A stretch of 64,000 bases of DNA, from positions 1 through 64,000 of the forward strand of contig JAKSDQ010000264.1 in the NCBI GenBank assembly GCA_022360015.1, read 5' to 3'. Origin of the DNA: Cytophagales bacterium. GTDB taxonomy: Bacteria > Bacteroidota > Bacteroidia > Cytophagales > Cyclobacteriaceae. Each line of letters begins with the position of its first letter. Position 1 is the stretch's first letter. Positions 8,793 to 18,707 of this stretch are shown here, one piece after another. Under the pieces are notes generated by a model that did no database searches, was not told where the DNA came from, and saw nothing but the letters and a program-made list of their open reading frames with translations. The translations under genes were made by a program, and so were the position numbers.

Positions 8793-9854
8793 TTACCCCA
8801 CCATGTCACGCGAATTCCCCATCAACCTCACAATAAGCACTGCATCCGGGATCTGCGCCAAAACAACTTTGAGCAATACCAGCATTGGCACAGACAATAT
8901 CATTCCGGTCACTCCCCACAAATAACCCCAGAAGACCAACCCTAATATGACCACCACAGCATTTAAAGACAAGCTTGCCCCCAGCAGCTTCGGCTCAATA
9001 AAATTGCCAAAGAAAAACTGAATAGCAATCAGGCACAAAGCCAAAAACAATAAAGCAGGAATGGTGCTCAGTTGTATCAACCCCAAAAGAATGGGGGGAA
9101 TGGTGGCCACTATCGATCCAACGGTAGGAATAAAATTTAATACAAACGCCAAAAACCCCCAAAACAGGGCGAAATCAATACCAAACATCCAGCAAACCAG
9201 GCCAAATCCGGTACCGGTGCACAAACTCATGAAAAATTTGACCTTTATATAGGTGACAATGGAGTTTTTGACCTGTTCAAACCCTTGCAGAATATTTTTT
9301 CCTCCTTCTACATCACCTTTTTCAAGGTATTGGATGTACTGTTCATATTTAAGTATTCCACCCAGTAATAATACCAGATAAAGCGAGGTCATGACGAAAA
9401 TCCCCGTAAAATCACCCAAAAACTCTGCCAGGGTGCCGGAAGATTTGATGATCCAGTCAGTGGACATCATTTGGCCGAGACTTGAGATAATATCTCCTGA
9501 ATTTATTTCCAATCCACTGATCCGGTGCACCCATTCCATAATCCCCTGAAGCTTTACATTGATCTGGCCTAGCAGCTTTTCTTGCTGCTTTACCAGGCTG
9601 ACACCGGTTTCATAAATCATGAGTCCTATCAGGGCAACTGTAGAGATGGAGGTGAGGGAAATCACAACCAGACTGAGACCGAAAGGCCAGCTTTTTCTTT
9701 CAAACCAGGCTAATATCGGTTGCAACAATATGGCGAAAAATAAGGCCAGGGCAAGCGGCATCAACAGGTGTGACAGTTCATCCAACAGGAAGGCAATTAA
9801 AATACTGGCAATAAAAATCAGAATGTTTTTAATAGTTTTAAGGTTGTTTTCCAT
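8793..9854 (-). CDS. AI-2E-family transporter (PF01594)
   Basis: Polytopic inner-membrane protein with about eight hydrophobic segments. It has the typical paired N-terminal helices (residues about 8-50), a central amphipathic stretch (about 95-145) and a C-terminal cluster including NFIPTVGSIVATIPPILLG and FIEPKLLGASLSLN, hallmark motifs of the family. Some family members export autoinducer-2 or act as Na+/H+ antiporters; the substrate here is unknown. The ATG at 9854 starts directly before the first helix. An in-frame start at 9902 would add 16 residues and reduce the gap to the upstream DUF5916 gene to 4 bases. Co-transcription with that gene is likely. Confidence 0.87.
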   Translation of the reverse strand: MENNLKTIKNILIFIASILIAFLLDELSHLLMPLALALFFAILLQPILAWFERKSWPFGLSLVVISLTSISTVALIGLMIYETGVSLVKQQEKLLGQINVKLQGIMEWVHRISGLEINSGDIISSLGQMMSTDWIIKSSGTLAEFLGDFTGIFVMTSLYLVLLLGGILKYEQYIQYLEKGDVEGGKNILQGFEQVKNSIVTYIKVKFFMSLCTGTGFGLVCWMFGIDFALFWGFLAFVLNFIPTVGSIVATIPPILLGLIQLSTIPALLFLALCLIAIQFFFGNFIEPKLLGASLSLNAVVVILGLVFWGYLWGVTGMILSVPMLVLLKVVLAQIPDAVLIVRLMGNSRDMVG

Positions 9855-9906
9855 GGTTGCGAAAGGCTTAATTGTTACAGCTTGTAAATACGCAACATAC
9901 AAATTA

Positions 9907-12096
9907 CTAAATATTTAACCAATAAGATAGCTTCAAAACTAATGCCCGGTTTTTAACCTTGAGGTTTTGGGGCAAGTAATTGTCAGTGTAAACGATAAAA
10001 AGATCCGAGACGGGTTTGAATCGCCATTGAAATCTGGTATTGATGTTTAGGTTATCGTTTTGTTCATTGAATTGAATAAAAGTGGTTAAAAAGAGTTGGT
10101 CGGTGAAGGTGAGGTCTATTCTTGGACCGATGAGAAAAAAGTCGGTGTCTTCAAAGGGCTTAGGTAAAGCAATATTATTGTAGGTTACCGCCAAAGCCAG
10201 GTTTCCATAGGGCTGATACCTGTAATTCAATTCTGCCTCTACTTCCAGCAAATTTCCGTTGTAAAAGCCCCCATAAGCCGTAAAAAGGCTATAATTGAAT
10301 AATTTGCGCTGATCCGAAGCATATCCGATACCAAATCTGTCCCAGGTATATTCACTTCCGGCCGGAAGTTCCAGGCCATCTGAATTGGTAGGGTCAAAGG
10401 GGTCTTGCAGGGTAACCGTATTTCTCTCCACCCCTGCGTTAAACTCACTGGTGTTGGCATAACTTATCTCTACGCTGGCATAAAACTCCTGGTCCAACAC
10501 ATTAAAATCCGTATCCGTAGTATATTCCGCTCCGATTTCTGTTTCAATGGTATTGATGACGCCGTTGGTCGGGTAAAATACCGGGCTGATACTTAATTCT
10601 CCTCTGGCAAAACCTGTACGGGGTACAAATCCAACTTCAGCGTTATAGTTTTCTCCCACCAAATTATGAAACCAAAATACACCGAGGTTTCTGGTATTGT
10701 ACCCCAAAAATGCACCATGGGCAAAATTTTCCGTATCCCGGCCAGGGTTTTCCGACCGGTGATAAAAAGCTTCCCCCTCCCATTTGTTGTTTCCTGTGGC
10801 AAAATTGTATTCAAACCCCCAGACCCGGTTGTACCTCGAAGTCTCCGAAGCCTCATCTTTCTTCTTATAATTCACGGACTGCCTGTTTACCAATATGGCA
10901 CTTAAATTGGATCCGGCAAACACCGTTCTTTGCACCGTAGCGACTGTATAGTTTTGTCCGATAATATCCAGGTCATCATCTTTTTGCGTTTGCATGTTCA
11001 TTAATCCAATCCGCCAGTTTCGATCCAGTTTCCCACTCAATCTTGCCCCATACAAAATAGGGGTCTGTACGTTATTTCCACTGGTATCCTTCGCTATGCC
11101 AATCCTCCTTGAAAAAAAAGGACGTGCTCCCGGAAAACCGGCTAGTGCAAACAAATCGGAGTTCTCAAGAAAAAACTGCCTGCGTTCGGGAAAAAATATT
11201 TCAAACCGGTCGAGGTTTGTGACCTGTTCGTCGACCTCCACCTGTGAAAAGTCAGGGTTGAAGGTAAGGTCAAGATTCAATGCCGGCGTTACCCCGATTT
11301 TGGCATCGAATCCTGCTTCAAAAGTATAATCGGTCGGCTCACCCTCCTCAAAATCCCTGGCAGTCGCCCCCGAAAGGTATGGAATAACCGAGACATTGGC
11401 ACCGGGTTTGGGAGGAAGATCTTCCCAGATCATCTTTCCGGAATAAAGTATGTTGTTGGGCCGGAATTGCTGGGGTACACGCACCCAGGTGGAGCGTTCG
11501 TTGTGCTTCAGGCTATACCTTAAAAAGTTGATATTCCACTGGCGATTGTCTTTGTTATATCTCAGGGTTTTGAAGGGTATGGCCATCTCCACGATCCATT
11601 TGTCAGGGTAATTTGTAACGCCGGAATACCATTTATTGTCCCAATCGGTGGCCACTTGCTCCCTTTCTGAAAAAAGGCCTTCCCTTTGAACACCTAACGG
11701 GGAGATACCGAATGTAAACCCGTTGGTCAGGTCGTTGTAGGTGTCAACGTAGAGGTTAAAACTTTCCGTTGTCGAAAACTCGTAGTCCCTTTTCAGGGAA
11801 GCAACTATATAATCGCGCCCTTCGTTATAACAAACGGCCGAAATATAAAGAAAATCGTCGTCAAACATCATTTTAACCTCGGTTTTGGCAATAGCCGGTA
11901 ATGAATCGGTAGGAAAGTTTTGATAAAAACCACTAACCGCTTCAACTTGTTGCCATGCGGGCTCATCTGTTAATCCATCGACTTTTATCGGCCCCTGAAT
12001 TTTTCTCATCATAATAACCGACTGTTCACGTTGATTTTGGGCAAAGATGTTGGCAGCTAAAAACGAAATAAAAAAAGTAGTAAAAATCTTCCTCAC
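9907..12096 (-). CDS. DUF5916 outer-membrane protein with N-terminal CBM9-like domain
   Basis: Large exported protein, 729 aa. The N-terminus (RKIFTTFFISFLAANIFAQ) is a clear signal peptide. Residues about 30-210 form a carbohydrate-binding-family-9-like beta sandwich (KVDGLTDEPAWQQ, FLYISAVCYNEG). The remainder is the DUF5916 region, rich in alternating beta strands and ending in an aromatic residue-rich strand, as in outer-membrane barrels. The GTG start at 12096 was chosen because it falls directly before the signal peptide; an in-frame TTG at 12156 would add 20 unlikely residues. The function is unknown. It diverges from a hydrolase gene and is followed closely by the AI-2E-family permease gene. 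Confidence 0.85.
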   Translation of the reverse strand: MRKIFTTFFISFLAANIFAQNQREQSVIMMRKIQGPIKVDGLTDEPAWQQVEAVSGFYQNFPTDSLPAIAKTEVKMMFDDDFLYISAVCYNEGRDYIVASLKRDYEFSTTESFNLYVDTYNDLTNGFTFGISPLGVQREGLFSEREQVATDWDNKWYSGVTNYPDKWIVEMAIPFKTLRYNKDNRQWNINFLRYSLKHNERSTWVRVPQQFRPNNILYSGKMIWEDLPPKPGANVSVIPYLSGATARDFEEGEPTDYTFEAGFDAKIGVTPALNLDLTFNPDFSQVEVDEQVTNLDRFEIFFPERRQFFLENSDLFALAGFPGARPFFSRRIGIAKDTSGNNVQTPILYGARLSGKLDRNWRIGLMNMQTQKDDDLDIIGQNYTVATVQRTVFAGSNLSAILVNRQSVNYKKKDEASETSRYNRVWGFEYNFATGNNKWEGEAFYHRSENPGRDTENFAHGAFLGYNTRNLGVFWFHNLVGENYNAEVGFVPRTGFARGELSISPVFYPTNGVINTIETEIGAEYTTDTDFNVLDQEFYASVEISYANTSEFNAGVERNTVTLQDPFDPTNSDGLELPAGSEYTWDRFGIGYASDQRKLFNYSLFTAYGGFYNGNLLEVEAELNYRYQPYGNLALAVTYNNIALPKPFEDTDFFLIGPRIDLTFTDQLFLTTFIQFNEQNDNLNINTRFQWRFKPVSDLFIVYTDNYLPQNLKVKNRALVLKLSYWLNI

Positions 12097-12159
12097 CTTA
12101 ATTGTTTTGCTGTGATAAATTTGGATATGGCTTTCACCCCGCACTATCTTTGACAATTC

Positions 12160-12969
12160 ATGTCTGGGAAAACTTATTCACATCTTACTTACCATCAAAC
12201 GGTACTATACTTTCAAAAGTTTGGAACAGGTAACAAAGTTTTACTGGCCTTCCACGGATATGGTCAAAATAGCGATGCCTTTGAAAAAATCGGGCAATCC
12301 ATCGGTACGAAATACACACTCTATAGCTTTGACCTCTTTTTTCATGGCCAAAGCATCTGGCCTTTCGGAAGTAAGCCTCTGCAGAAAACTTCGTGGATAG
12401 AAATAGTTAAAAACTTTTTAAATCATCAGGGCATAGAAAGGTTTTCACTGGCAGGCTACAGCATGGGGGGTAAATTTTTGTTAGCAATTCTGGAGGGTAT
12501 GGCCCCTAGAATAGAAGAGGTTTGTTTCATTGCGCCTGATGGCATCAAAACGAATCCCTGGTATAGTTTGGCCACTTATCCCCTGTTTTTAAGAGGGGTT
12601 TTCAAGATAATGGTACACTATCCAAAGCCGCTTTTTGGTCTCATGGATTTGCTATTACACTTAAAAATTCTGGAAAAGGGATTGATTAAATTTGCCAGAA
12701 ATAAAATGAATTCAGAGGCAAAAAGACGGCGGGTTTATAATAGCTGGGTGGTTTTCAGACATTTAAGTTTTGATATGGAAACCATTGCTATGCTCATCAA
12801 CGATCATGGTATCCCGTTGAAAATGGTTTTAGGCAAATTCGATAAAATTATAACCCTGGAGAACATGCAAATCCTTCTGGAAAAACTAAAGGATTACAAG
12901 CTCATTGTACTGGAAACCGGCCACAATCAACTGCTGGATGAATTTGCCTTGCACCTTCAAAAAAATTAA
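12160..12969 (+). CDS. Alpha/beta hydrolase
   Basis: 269-aa cytoplasmic alpha/beta-hydrolase-fold protein. The nucleophile elbow is GYSMGG (Ser101), the oxyanion region is LAFHGYGQNS, and the likely catalytic histidine is in ETGHNQ near 254. There is no signal peptide. The fold covers esterases, lipases and C-C hydrolases, so the substrate cannot be assigned. It starts about 60 bases from the divergent DUF5916 gene and precedes purL by about 70 bases, and could be partly co-transcribed with purL. Confidence 0.85.
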   Translation: MSGKTYSHLTYHQTVLYFQKFGTGNKVLLAFHGYGQNSDAFEKIGQSIGTKYTLYSFDLFFHGQSIWPFGSKPLQKTSWIEIVKNFLNHQGIERFSLAGYSMGGKFLLAILEGMAPRIEEVCFIAPDGIKTNPWYSLATYPLFLRGVFKIMVHYPKPLFGLMDLLLHLKILEKGLIKFARNKMNSEAKRRRVYNSWVVFRHLSFDMETIAMLINDHGIPLKMVLGKFDKIITLENMQILLEKLKDYKLIVLETGHNQLLDEFALHLQKN

Positions 12970-12988
12970 ACTTTCTTATACTTTTCCA

Positions 12989-12996
12989 TAAATTTG
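12989..12996 (+). promoter_or_regulatory. Candidate -7 box (TAAATTTG) for purL
   Basis: Exact TAnnTTTG match 44 bases before the purL ATG. No matching -33 TTG was seen. Confidence 0.35.
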
Positions 12997-13040
12997 CCAC
13001 TGTAAATTAAAGGCTTTTTAACTCCTGAAAATTTTAACCT

Positions 13041-16000
13041 ATGATCCTTTTCTTTAAAAATGCTTCCGCCAATATCTACGCGGTGGGGTGCAAGGAAATA
13101 TTACCCCCGGAAAGTATCAAAAAGCTCATGTGGTTGTTCGGTAATGCCACTCCTATAAAACCCGACTCTTTGACCGGAGGTTTTACTGGTCCGCGCAAGG
13201 AAATGATCACCCCATGGAGTACCAACGCCGTTGAGATCACACAGAACATGGGGATTACCGGTATTGAAAGGATTGAAGAATTTTATCCGGTTGTGAAGGG
13301 CGAAAGCAAACATGATCCTATGTTGCAGGCCTATTACCCGCATTTGGATCGACATATATTTGCCATTGACAAAAAGCCCGAACCCATCCGCTTCATTGAC
13401 GATATAGACGCCTACAACCGGCAGGAAGGCCTGGCACTCAATAACGATGAAGTCAGCTACCTGGAAGAGGTAAGCGAAAAACTGGGCAGGAAATTGACAG
13501 ACAGCGAAGTATTCGGATTTTCGCAGGTAAACTCCGAGCATTGCCGTCATAAAATCTTTAATGGCACTTTTGTCATTGATGGTGAAGAAAAGGAAAATTC
13601 ACTTTTTCAACTGATCAAAAAGACTTCCGAACAAAACCATAACCGGCTGGTTTCAGCCTACAAAGACAATGTTGCTTTTATGGAAGGTCCTGTGGCAGAG
13701 CAGTTTGCCCCGGCATCGCAGTACCGGGCCGATTATTTTGAGACTACCGATTTCAAATCTGTGATCTCTTTAAAAGCGGAAACGCACAACTTCCCAACCA
13801 CTGTTGAGCCATTCAATGGTGCCGCCACAGGTTCAGGCGGTGAAATCAGGGATAGGTTAGCCGGGGGCAAGGGCAGTGTACCTCTGGCAGGAACTGCCGT
13901 CTACATGACATCTTACCCGCGCCTGGAAGGGGGCAGGGACTGGGAAAAAAAGATCACCCCAAGACCCTGGCTGTACCAGACACCCGTTGAAATTCTTATC
14001 AAAGCTTCAAATGGCGCCAGTGATTTTGGCAACAAATTCGGGCAACCACTGATCTGCGGCAGTCTGCTCACTTTTGAACATGTCGAAAACAATAAACAGT
14101 ATGGATACGATAAAGTGATTATGCTGGCTGGCGGAATAGGATTTGGTAAACTGGCGGACAGTCTGAAGGAAAGACCTGAAAAAGGTGATAAAATAGTCAT
14201 TTTTGGTGGTGATAACTATCGGATCGGCATGGGCGGCGGGGCTGTTTCATCGGTAGCCACCGGGGAGTTTGATAACCGCATTGAGCTAAATGCCGTTCAG
14301 CGCTCCAATCCCGAAATGCAAAAACGGGTGGCAAACGCCATAAGGGCTCTGACCGAGATGGCTGAAAACCCTATTGTTTCTATACATGACCATGGTGCCG
14401 GGGGACATCTCAACTGCTTGTCTGAATTGGTGGAAGAAACCGGTGGTGTCATCGACATACAAAAATTGCCAGTAGGAGACCCTACCTTGTCGGACAAAGA
14501 AATCATCGGCAACGAATCCCAGGAAAGAATGGGCTTGATCATAAAAGAGAAAGATCTGGATCTGTTGCAAAAAATTGCGAAGCGGGAAAGGGCCCCATTT
14601 TATGTAGTGGGGGAAGTATCAGATGATGGACACCTGACATTTGCTGACAGCCGCGCTGAAACCCATCCTATTGATTGGCAACTGGAACACATGTTTGGCA
14701 AGCCGCCGAAAACTATTCTGACAGACAACCAACTACCGGCCTCATTTGAAGACATGAGTTATAATGTCGCCGAAACCCATTATTACACTGAGCAGGTAAT
14801 GCAACTTGAGAGTGTGGCCTGCAAAGACTGGCTTACCAACAAAGCAGACCGGTGTGTGTCGGGAAAAGTCGCCAAACAACAAACCGCCGGGGAACTGCAA
14901 CTACCACTAAACAATGTAGCAGTCATGGCTATCGATTACCGCGGAGAGCGTGGTATAGCAACTTCCATCGGTCACGCGCCCGTAAGCGCCCTGGTTGACC
15001 CCGCCGCAGGCTCTAAACTGTCGATCGCGGAAGCACTCACCAATCTGCTATGGGCACCTATAGAGGGTGGAATTAAAGGTATCTCGCTAAGTGCCAACTG
15101 GATGTGGCCAGCTAAAAACGAGGGCGAAGATGCCAGGTTGTATGAGGCCGTGGCAGCAACCGGTAAGTTTGCCTGTGACCTGGGGATAAATATACCCACG
15201 GGCAAGGACTCACTTTCCATGACCCAAAAGTACAACGGCGAAAAAGTGGTTTACGCCCCTGGAACGGTCATTATCTCCGCCTGCGCACCGGTTACTGACT
15301 TGTCAAAAATTGTGGAGCCGGTGCTGAAATCCATAGAAAACACTACTTTGATGTATGTTGACTTTTCCCTGGATGCGTTTAAACTGGGGGGAAGCAGTTT
15401 TTCACAAATTCTGAATCAAATTGGCAAAGCTGCCCCAACAATTATCGATCCGGGATATTTTGCCCGGGCCTTTGATACCATCCAGGAACTGATCAGTGAC
15501 GGCTATATCCTGGCGGGACATGACATTTCTGCCGGAGGATTGATGACCACTTTGCTTGAGATGAATTTTGCCAATCAAAATGGAGGGGTAAGCGTGAATC
15601 TGGATAGTTTTGGGGAGCATGATATGATAAAAATACTGTTCAGCGAAAAGCCAGGTATAGTAATTCAGGTAGAATCAGGGGAGCAGGTAACGGAAAAGTT
15701 AAAGGTCGCAGGGCTAAACTTTCATGTACTGGGCCATCCGGTAGAGGAAAGAAAGCTTTTCCTGGAAAAATCCGGTGCCCGGATGGAATTCGATATCAAT
15801 AACCTGCGGGATCTTTGGTTCAAAACTTCCTTTTTGCTGGATAAGGAACAAACCAATGAGGGTTTCGCCCGGTCGAGGTATGACCATTACACTTCGCAAC
15901 CATTAAATTTTGCTTTCCCGCCTGCCTTTGAAGGAAGTTACGGCGCCTTGGCCCTTAATCCCGACAAAAAGGGGAAAACCGGTATTAAGGGCGCCATAAT

Positions 16001-16763
16001 CCGTGAAAAAGGGGTTAACGGCGATCGGGAAATGGCTTATGCCATGCACCTGGCCGGCTTTGATGTGAAAGACATCCACATGACGGATTTGGTTTCCGGA
16101 AGGGAGAATTTGCGTGATGTGAATTTCATCGCTTTTGTCGGTGGCTTCTCTAATTCAGATGTACTGGGATCAGCCAAAGGTTGGGCAGGGGCCTTTCTTT
16201 TTAACGAAAAAGCCAAACAGGCAATAGATGACTTTTACGCCAGGAAAGACACCCTGAGCCTTGGTGTTTGTAATGGCTGTCAGTTAATGATGGCGCTGGG
16301 TTTATTGTATCCGGGCATGGAAAATCACCCGACCATGCACCACAATACGTCTGGCAAGTTCGAATGCTCATTTCTCAACGTCGACATCCCTGAAAACAAC
16401 TCGGTGATGCTTCAGAACCTGGCAGGCACACGCTTGGGGATTTGGGTGGCTCATGGCGAAGGAAGATTCATTTTACCCGGCACCCAAAGTGATTACCATG
16501 TTTCTGCAAAATACAGTTATGATGCCTATCCCGGCAACCCTAACGGGTCTGATTTTGCTATTGCGGGCCTTCATTCACGTGACGGAAGACATTTGGCCAT
16601 TATGCCACATCTGGAAAGATCCATTTTCCCCTGGAACTGGGCATATTACCCTGATGACCGAAAAAAGGACCGGATCAGCCCCTGGGTCAAAGCCTTTATC
16701 GATGCCAAAAACTGGGTAAAACAATATACCCAATTAAAAAATGAACCGGATCATGCGCTCTGA
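13041..16763 (+). CDS. purL: Phosphoribosylformylglycinamidine synthase, single-chain (PurL)
   Basis: Purine pathway enzyme converting FGAR, glutamine and ATP to FGAM. At 1240 aa it is the large single-chain form, with an N-terminal PurS-like region, a linker with the QVNSEHCRHKIFNG signature, two AIRS-type ATP-binding halves (KAETHNFPTTVEPFNGAATG and HDISAGGL motifs) and a C-terminal class I glutaminase. The glutaminase triad is intact: Cys1077 in GVCNGCQ, His1190 and Glu1192 in PHLERS. Gram-positive bacteria instead use separate PurS, PurL and PurQ proteins. No other purine synthesis gene adjoins it here except guaA about 30 kb away. Confidence 0.97.
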   Translation: MILFFKNASANIYAVGCKEILPPESIKKLMWLFGNATPIKPDSLTGGFTGPRKEMITPWSTNAVEITQNMGITGIERIEEFYPVVKGESKHDPMLQAYYPHLDRHIFAIDKKPEPIRFIDDIDAYNRQEGLALNNDEVSYLEEVSEKLGRKLTDSEVFGFSQVNSEHCRHKIFNGTFVIDGEEKENSLFQLIKKTSEQNHNRLVSAYKDNVAFMEGPVAEQFAPASQYRADYFETTDFKSVISLKAETHNFPTTVEPFNGAATGSGGEIRDRLAGGKGSVPLAGTAVYMTSYPRLEGGRDWEKKITPRPWLYQTPVEILIKASNGASDFGNKFGQPLICGSLLTFEHVENNKQYGYDKVIMLAGGIGFGKLADSLKERPEKGDKIVIFGGDNYRIGMGGGAVSSVATGEFDNRIELNAVQRSNPEMQKRVANAIRALTEMAENPIVSIHDHGAGGHLNCLSELVEETGGVIDIQKLPVGDPTLSDKEIIGNESQERMGLIIKEKDLDLLQKIAKRERAPFYVVGEVSDDGHLTFADSRAETHPIDWQLEHMFGKPPKTILTDNQLPASFEDMSYNVAETHYYTEQVMQLESVACKDWLTNKADRCVSGKVAKQQTAGELQLPLNNVAVMAIDYRGERGIATSIGHAPVSALVDPAAGSKLSIAEALTNLLWAPIEGGIKGISLSANWMWPAKNEGEDARLYEAVAATGKFACDLGINIPTGKDSLSMTQKYNGEKVVYAPGTVIISACAPVTDLSKIVEPVLKSIENTTLMYVDFSLDAFKLGGSSFSQILNQIGKAAPTIIDPGYFARAFDTIQELISDGYILAGHDISAGGLMTTLLEMNFANQNGGVSVNLDSFGEHDMIKILFSEKPGIVIQVESGEQVTEKLKVAGLNFHVLGHPVEERKLFLEKSGARMEFDINNLRDLWFKTSFLLDKEQTNEGFARSRYDHYTSQPLNFAFPPAFEGSYGALALNPDKKGKTGIKGAIIREKGVNGDREMAYAMHLAGFDVKDIHMTDLVSGRENLRDVNFIAFVGGFSNSDVLGSAKGWAGAFLFNEKAKQAIDDFYARKDTLSLGVCNGCQLMMALGLLYPGMENHPTMHHNTSGKFECSFLNVDIPENNSVMLQNLAGTRLGIWVAHGEGRFILPGTQSDYHVSAKYSYDAYPGNPNGSDFAIAGLHSRDGRHLAIMPHLERSIFPWNWAYYPDDRKKDRISPWVKAFIDAKNWVKQYTQLKNEPDHAL

Positions 16764-16839
16764 CTCAGGTCATTCTTAGCCCGACATTATTTTTAAAATA
16801 TATATTGATGTTATATATTTATATTTCTAAAAAAAATTC

Positions 16840-16847
16840 TACTTTTG
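16840..16847 (+). promoter_or_regulatory. Candidate -7 box (TACTTTTG) for tRNA-Gln
   Basis: Exact TAnnTTTG match 26 bases upstream of the mature tRNA 5' end, in an AT-rich stretch. No clear -33 TTG was found. Confidence 0.5.
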
Positions 16848-16873
16848 TACCTCCAATTTGAGAATGGGAAAAT

Positions 16874-16946
16874 TGACCCATGGTGTAACTGGCAACACGT
16901 CTGGTTTTGGTCCAGAAGAGTCTAGGTTCGAGCCCTAGTGGGTCAA
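16874..16946 (+). tRNA. tRNA-Gln (anticodon TTG)
   Basis: A full cloverleaf can be drawn. The acceptor stem TGACCCA (16874-16880) pairs with TGGGTCA (16939-16945), with discriminator A16946. The anticodon stem TCTGG/CCAGA closes the loop TTTTGGT, whose central triplet is TTG. The T-stem CTAGG/CCTAG closes TTCGAGC. CCA is not encoded. A terminator hairpin follows directly. Confidence 0.95.
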
Positions 16947-16950
16947 CTAT

Positions 16951-16985
16951 ATTAATCCCGGTTTTTATCGGGATTAATTTATTTT
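16951..16985 (+). terminator. Terminator after tRNA-Gln
   Basis: ATTAATCCCG (16951-16960) pairs perfectly with CGGGATTAAT (16969-16978) and is followed by TTTATTTT. It ends the single-tRNA transcript. Confidence 0.8.
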
Positions 16986-17024
16986 AAAGGCGCTACAATT
17001 ATACGATTAATCTAATACCTACAT

Positions 17025-17951
17025 ATGTCATCTGTCAAACTCTGTTCAGGTACGCGTTCACTCTACCTGGCAGAAAAAATTGCGGGTTTTTACGGGAAAG
17101 CATTGGGGAAGCTAACGATTCAGAATTTCAGTGATGGGGAGATATCACCCAGCTACAACGAGTCGGTTCGCGGTTGCGATGTATTCCTGATTCAGTCCAC
17201 GTGCCCGCCGGCAGAAAACATCATGGAGTTATTATTGATGATCGACGCTGCCAAAAGAGCCAGTGCAGAATATGTAACAGTGGTAGTGCCTTATTTCGGC
17301 TACGCCAGGCAGGACCGGAAAGATAAACCACGCGTATCGATTGCCGCCAAGCTCAATGCCAATTTGCTGTCAGCAGCGGGTGCTGACAGGTTGATGACCT
17401 GCGACCTGCATGCCGGGCAAATTCAGGGCTTCTTCGATTTTCCGGTAGATCACCTGGACGGATCGGCGATTTTTGTTCCATATCTGAAATCGCTTAAACT
17501 GGACAATCTCGTATTTGCCGCCCCTGATGTCGGTGGTGTGGGCCGGGCTCGAAGCTATGCAAAACGGTTTGCCGTGGAAATGGTGGTATGTGACAAGCAT
17601 AGAAAAAGGGCCAATGAGATTGCTTCCATGCAGGTCATCGGTGATGTAGAAGGCGCCAATGTAGTGTTGGTTGACGATATTGTAGATACCGCAGGTACCA
17701 TATGCCGGGCGGCTAAAATTCTGATGGAAAAAGGAGCTACCTCGGTAAGGGCCGTCATCACGCATCCTATTTTATCCGGACAGGCTTATGATAATATCAA
17801 TAATTCTGTGCTGGAAGAACTTGTCGTTACGGATACCATTCCTTTAAAGAAAACTTCCGAAAAACTTAAAGTGCTGACGGTCGCTGAATTGTTTGCCAAG
17901 GCAATCCGCAACATACATGATCATGATTCCATCAGCGCATTGTTTATATAG
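17025..17951 (+). CDS. prs: Ribose-phosphate pyrophosphokinase (PRPP synthetase)
   Basis: Makes PRPP from ribose 5-phosphate and ATP for purine, pyrimidine, histidine and NAD synthesis. Visible features are the ATP/Mg site YARQDRKDKPR, the flexible DLHAGQIQGFFDFPVDHL signature, and the PRPP-binding loop VLVDDIVDTAGT. At 308 aa it is a normal class I enzyme. It lies 27 bases upstream of the L25 gene, a common prs-ctc-pth arrangement. Confidence 0.96.
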   Translation: MSSVKLCSGTRSLYLAEKIAGFYGKALGKLTIQNFSDGEISPSYNESVRGCDVFLIQSTCPPAENIMELLLMIDAAKRASAEYVTVVVPYFGYARQDRKDKPRVSIAAKLNANLLSAAGADRLMTCDLHAGQIQGFFDFPVDHLDGSAIFVPYLKSLKLDNLVFAAPDVGGVGRARSYAKRFAVEMVVCDKHRKRANEIASMQVIGDVEGANVVLVDDIVDTAGTICRAAKILMEKGATSVRAVITHPILSGQAYDNINNSVLEELVVTDTIPLKKTSEKLKVLTVAELFAKAIRNIHDHDSISALFI

Positions 17952-17978
17952 AAAATTAAATAGTAAAATAAATAAATT

Positions 17979-18620
17979 ATGAAAACTGTAGAGATTATAG
18001 GGTATAAAAGAGCAAATCTCGGCAAAAAAGAATCAAAACACCTTAGAGAAGAGGGGAATGTTCCATGTGTATTGTATGGCGGTGAGGAGCAAGTACACTT
18101 TTACGCTCCTATGATTTTGTTCAGGGAGCTCGTTTACACACCGGATGCCCACATGGTAGATTTAAATATCGAAGGGGAAATTTACAGATGTATCCTCCAG
18201 GATATTCAATTCCACCCGGTTAGCGAGATCATCCTGCATGCTGATTTTCTTCAATTACACGAAGGAAAACCCGTTAAAATGGATATTCCCGTACACCTGG
18301 TTGGAAAAGCCCCGGGTGTAGACAAAGGTGGCACTTTGATGCATAAAAGAAGAAATATCCGGGTACAGGCACTGCCTAAAGATATGCCGGACTTTATAGA
18401 GGTAGATATTTCCAAATTGGACTTCAACAAAGCGGTCAAAGTTGCGGAAATCGAAGAAAAAGATTTCCAAATTCTCGATGCACCTCAGTTATCCATCGCG
18501 GTGGTTGAGGTTCCGAGGGCATTGCGAGGAAAAACCGACGGAGATGAGCTCGCAGAAGGGGCTGAAGGAGCAGAAGAAGGTGGCGAAGCAACTGAAGAGG
18601 GAGGCGCTGGCGAAGCGTAA
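17979..18620 (+). CDS. rplY: 50S ribosomal protein L25/general stress protein Ctc
   Basis: 5S rRNA-binding ribosomal protein of the long two-domain Ctc/TL5 type. The N-terminal L25 domain (about 1-92; KRANLGKKESKHLREEGNVPCVLYGG) is followed by the TL5 C-terminal beta domain (about 95-185). A strongly acidic Gly/Glu/Ala tail occupies the last 25 residues. It is co-transcribed with prs (27-base gap) and followed by a strong terminator before pth. Confidence 0.95.
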   Translation: MKTVEIIGYKRANLGKKESKHLREEGNVPCVLYGGEEQVHFYAPMILFRELVYTPDAHMVDLNIEGEIYRCILQDIQFHPVSEIILHADFLQLHEGKPVKMDIPVHLVGKAPGVDKGGTLMHKRRNIRVQALPKDMPDFIEVDISKLDFNKAVKVAEIEEKDFQILDAPQLSIAVVEVPRALRGKTDGDELAEGAEGAEEGGEATEEGGAGEA

Positions 18621-18643
18621 AAAATCACTGTATTATACAGGCA

Positions 18644-18673
18644 AAATCCTGCTCTTCCAGGCAGGATTTTTTT
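18644..18673 (+). terminator. Terminator after rplY
   Basis: AAATCCTGC (18644-18652) pairs with GCAGGATTT (18661-18669) around an 8-base loop and is followed by T residues. It lies between rplY and pth, so pth depends on read-through or its own promoter. Confidence 0.85.
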
Positions 18674-18707
18674 ATTATTGATAAATTGTGTTTAATAACT
18701 CCTCGGT

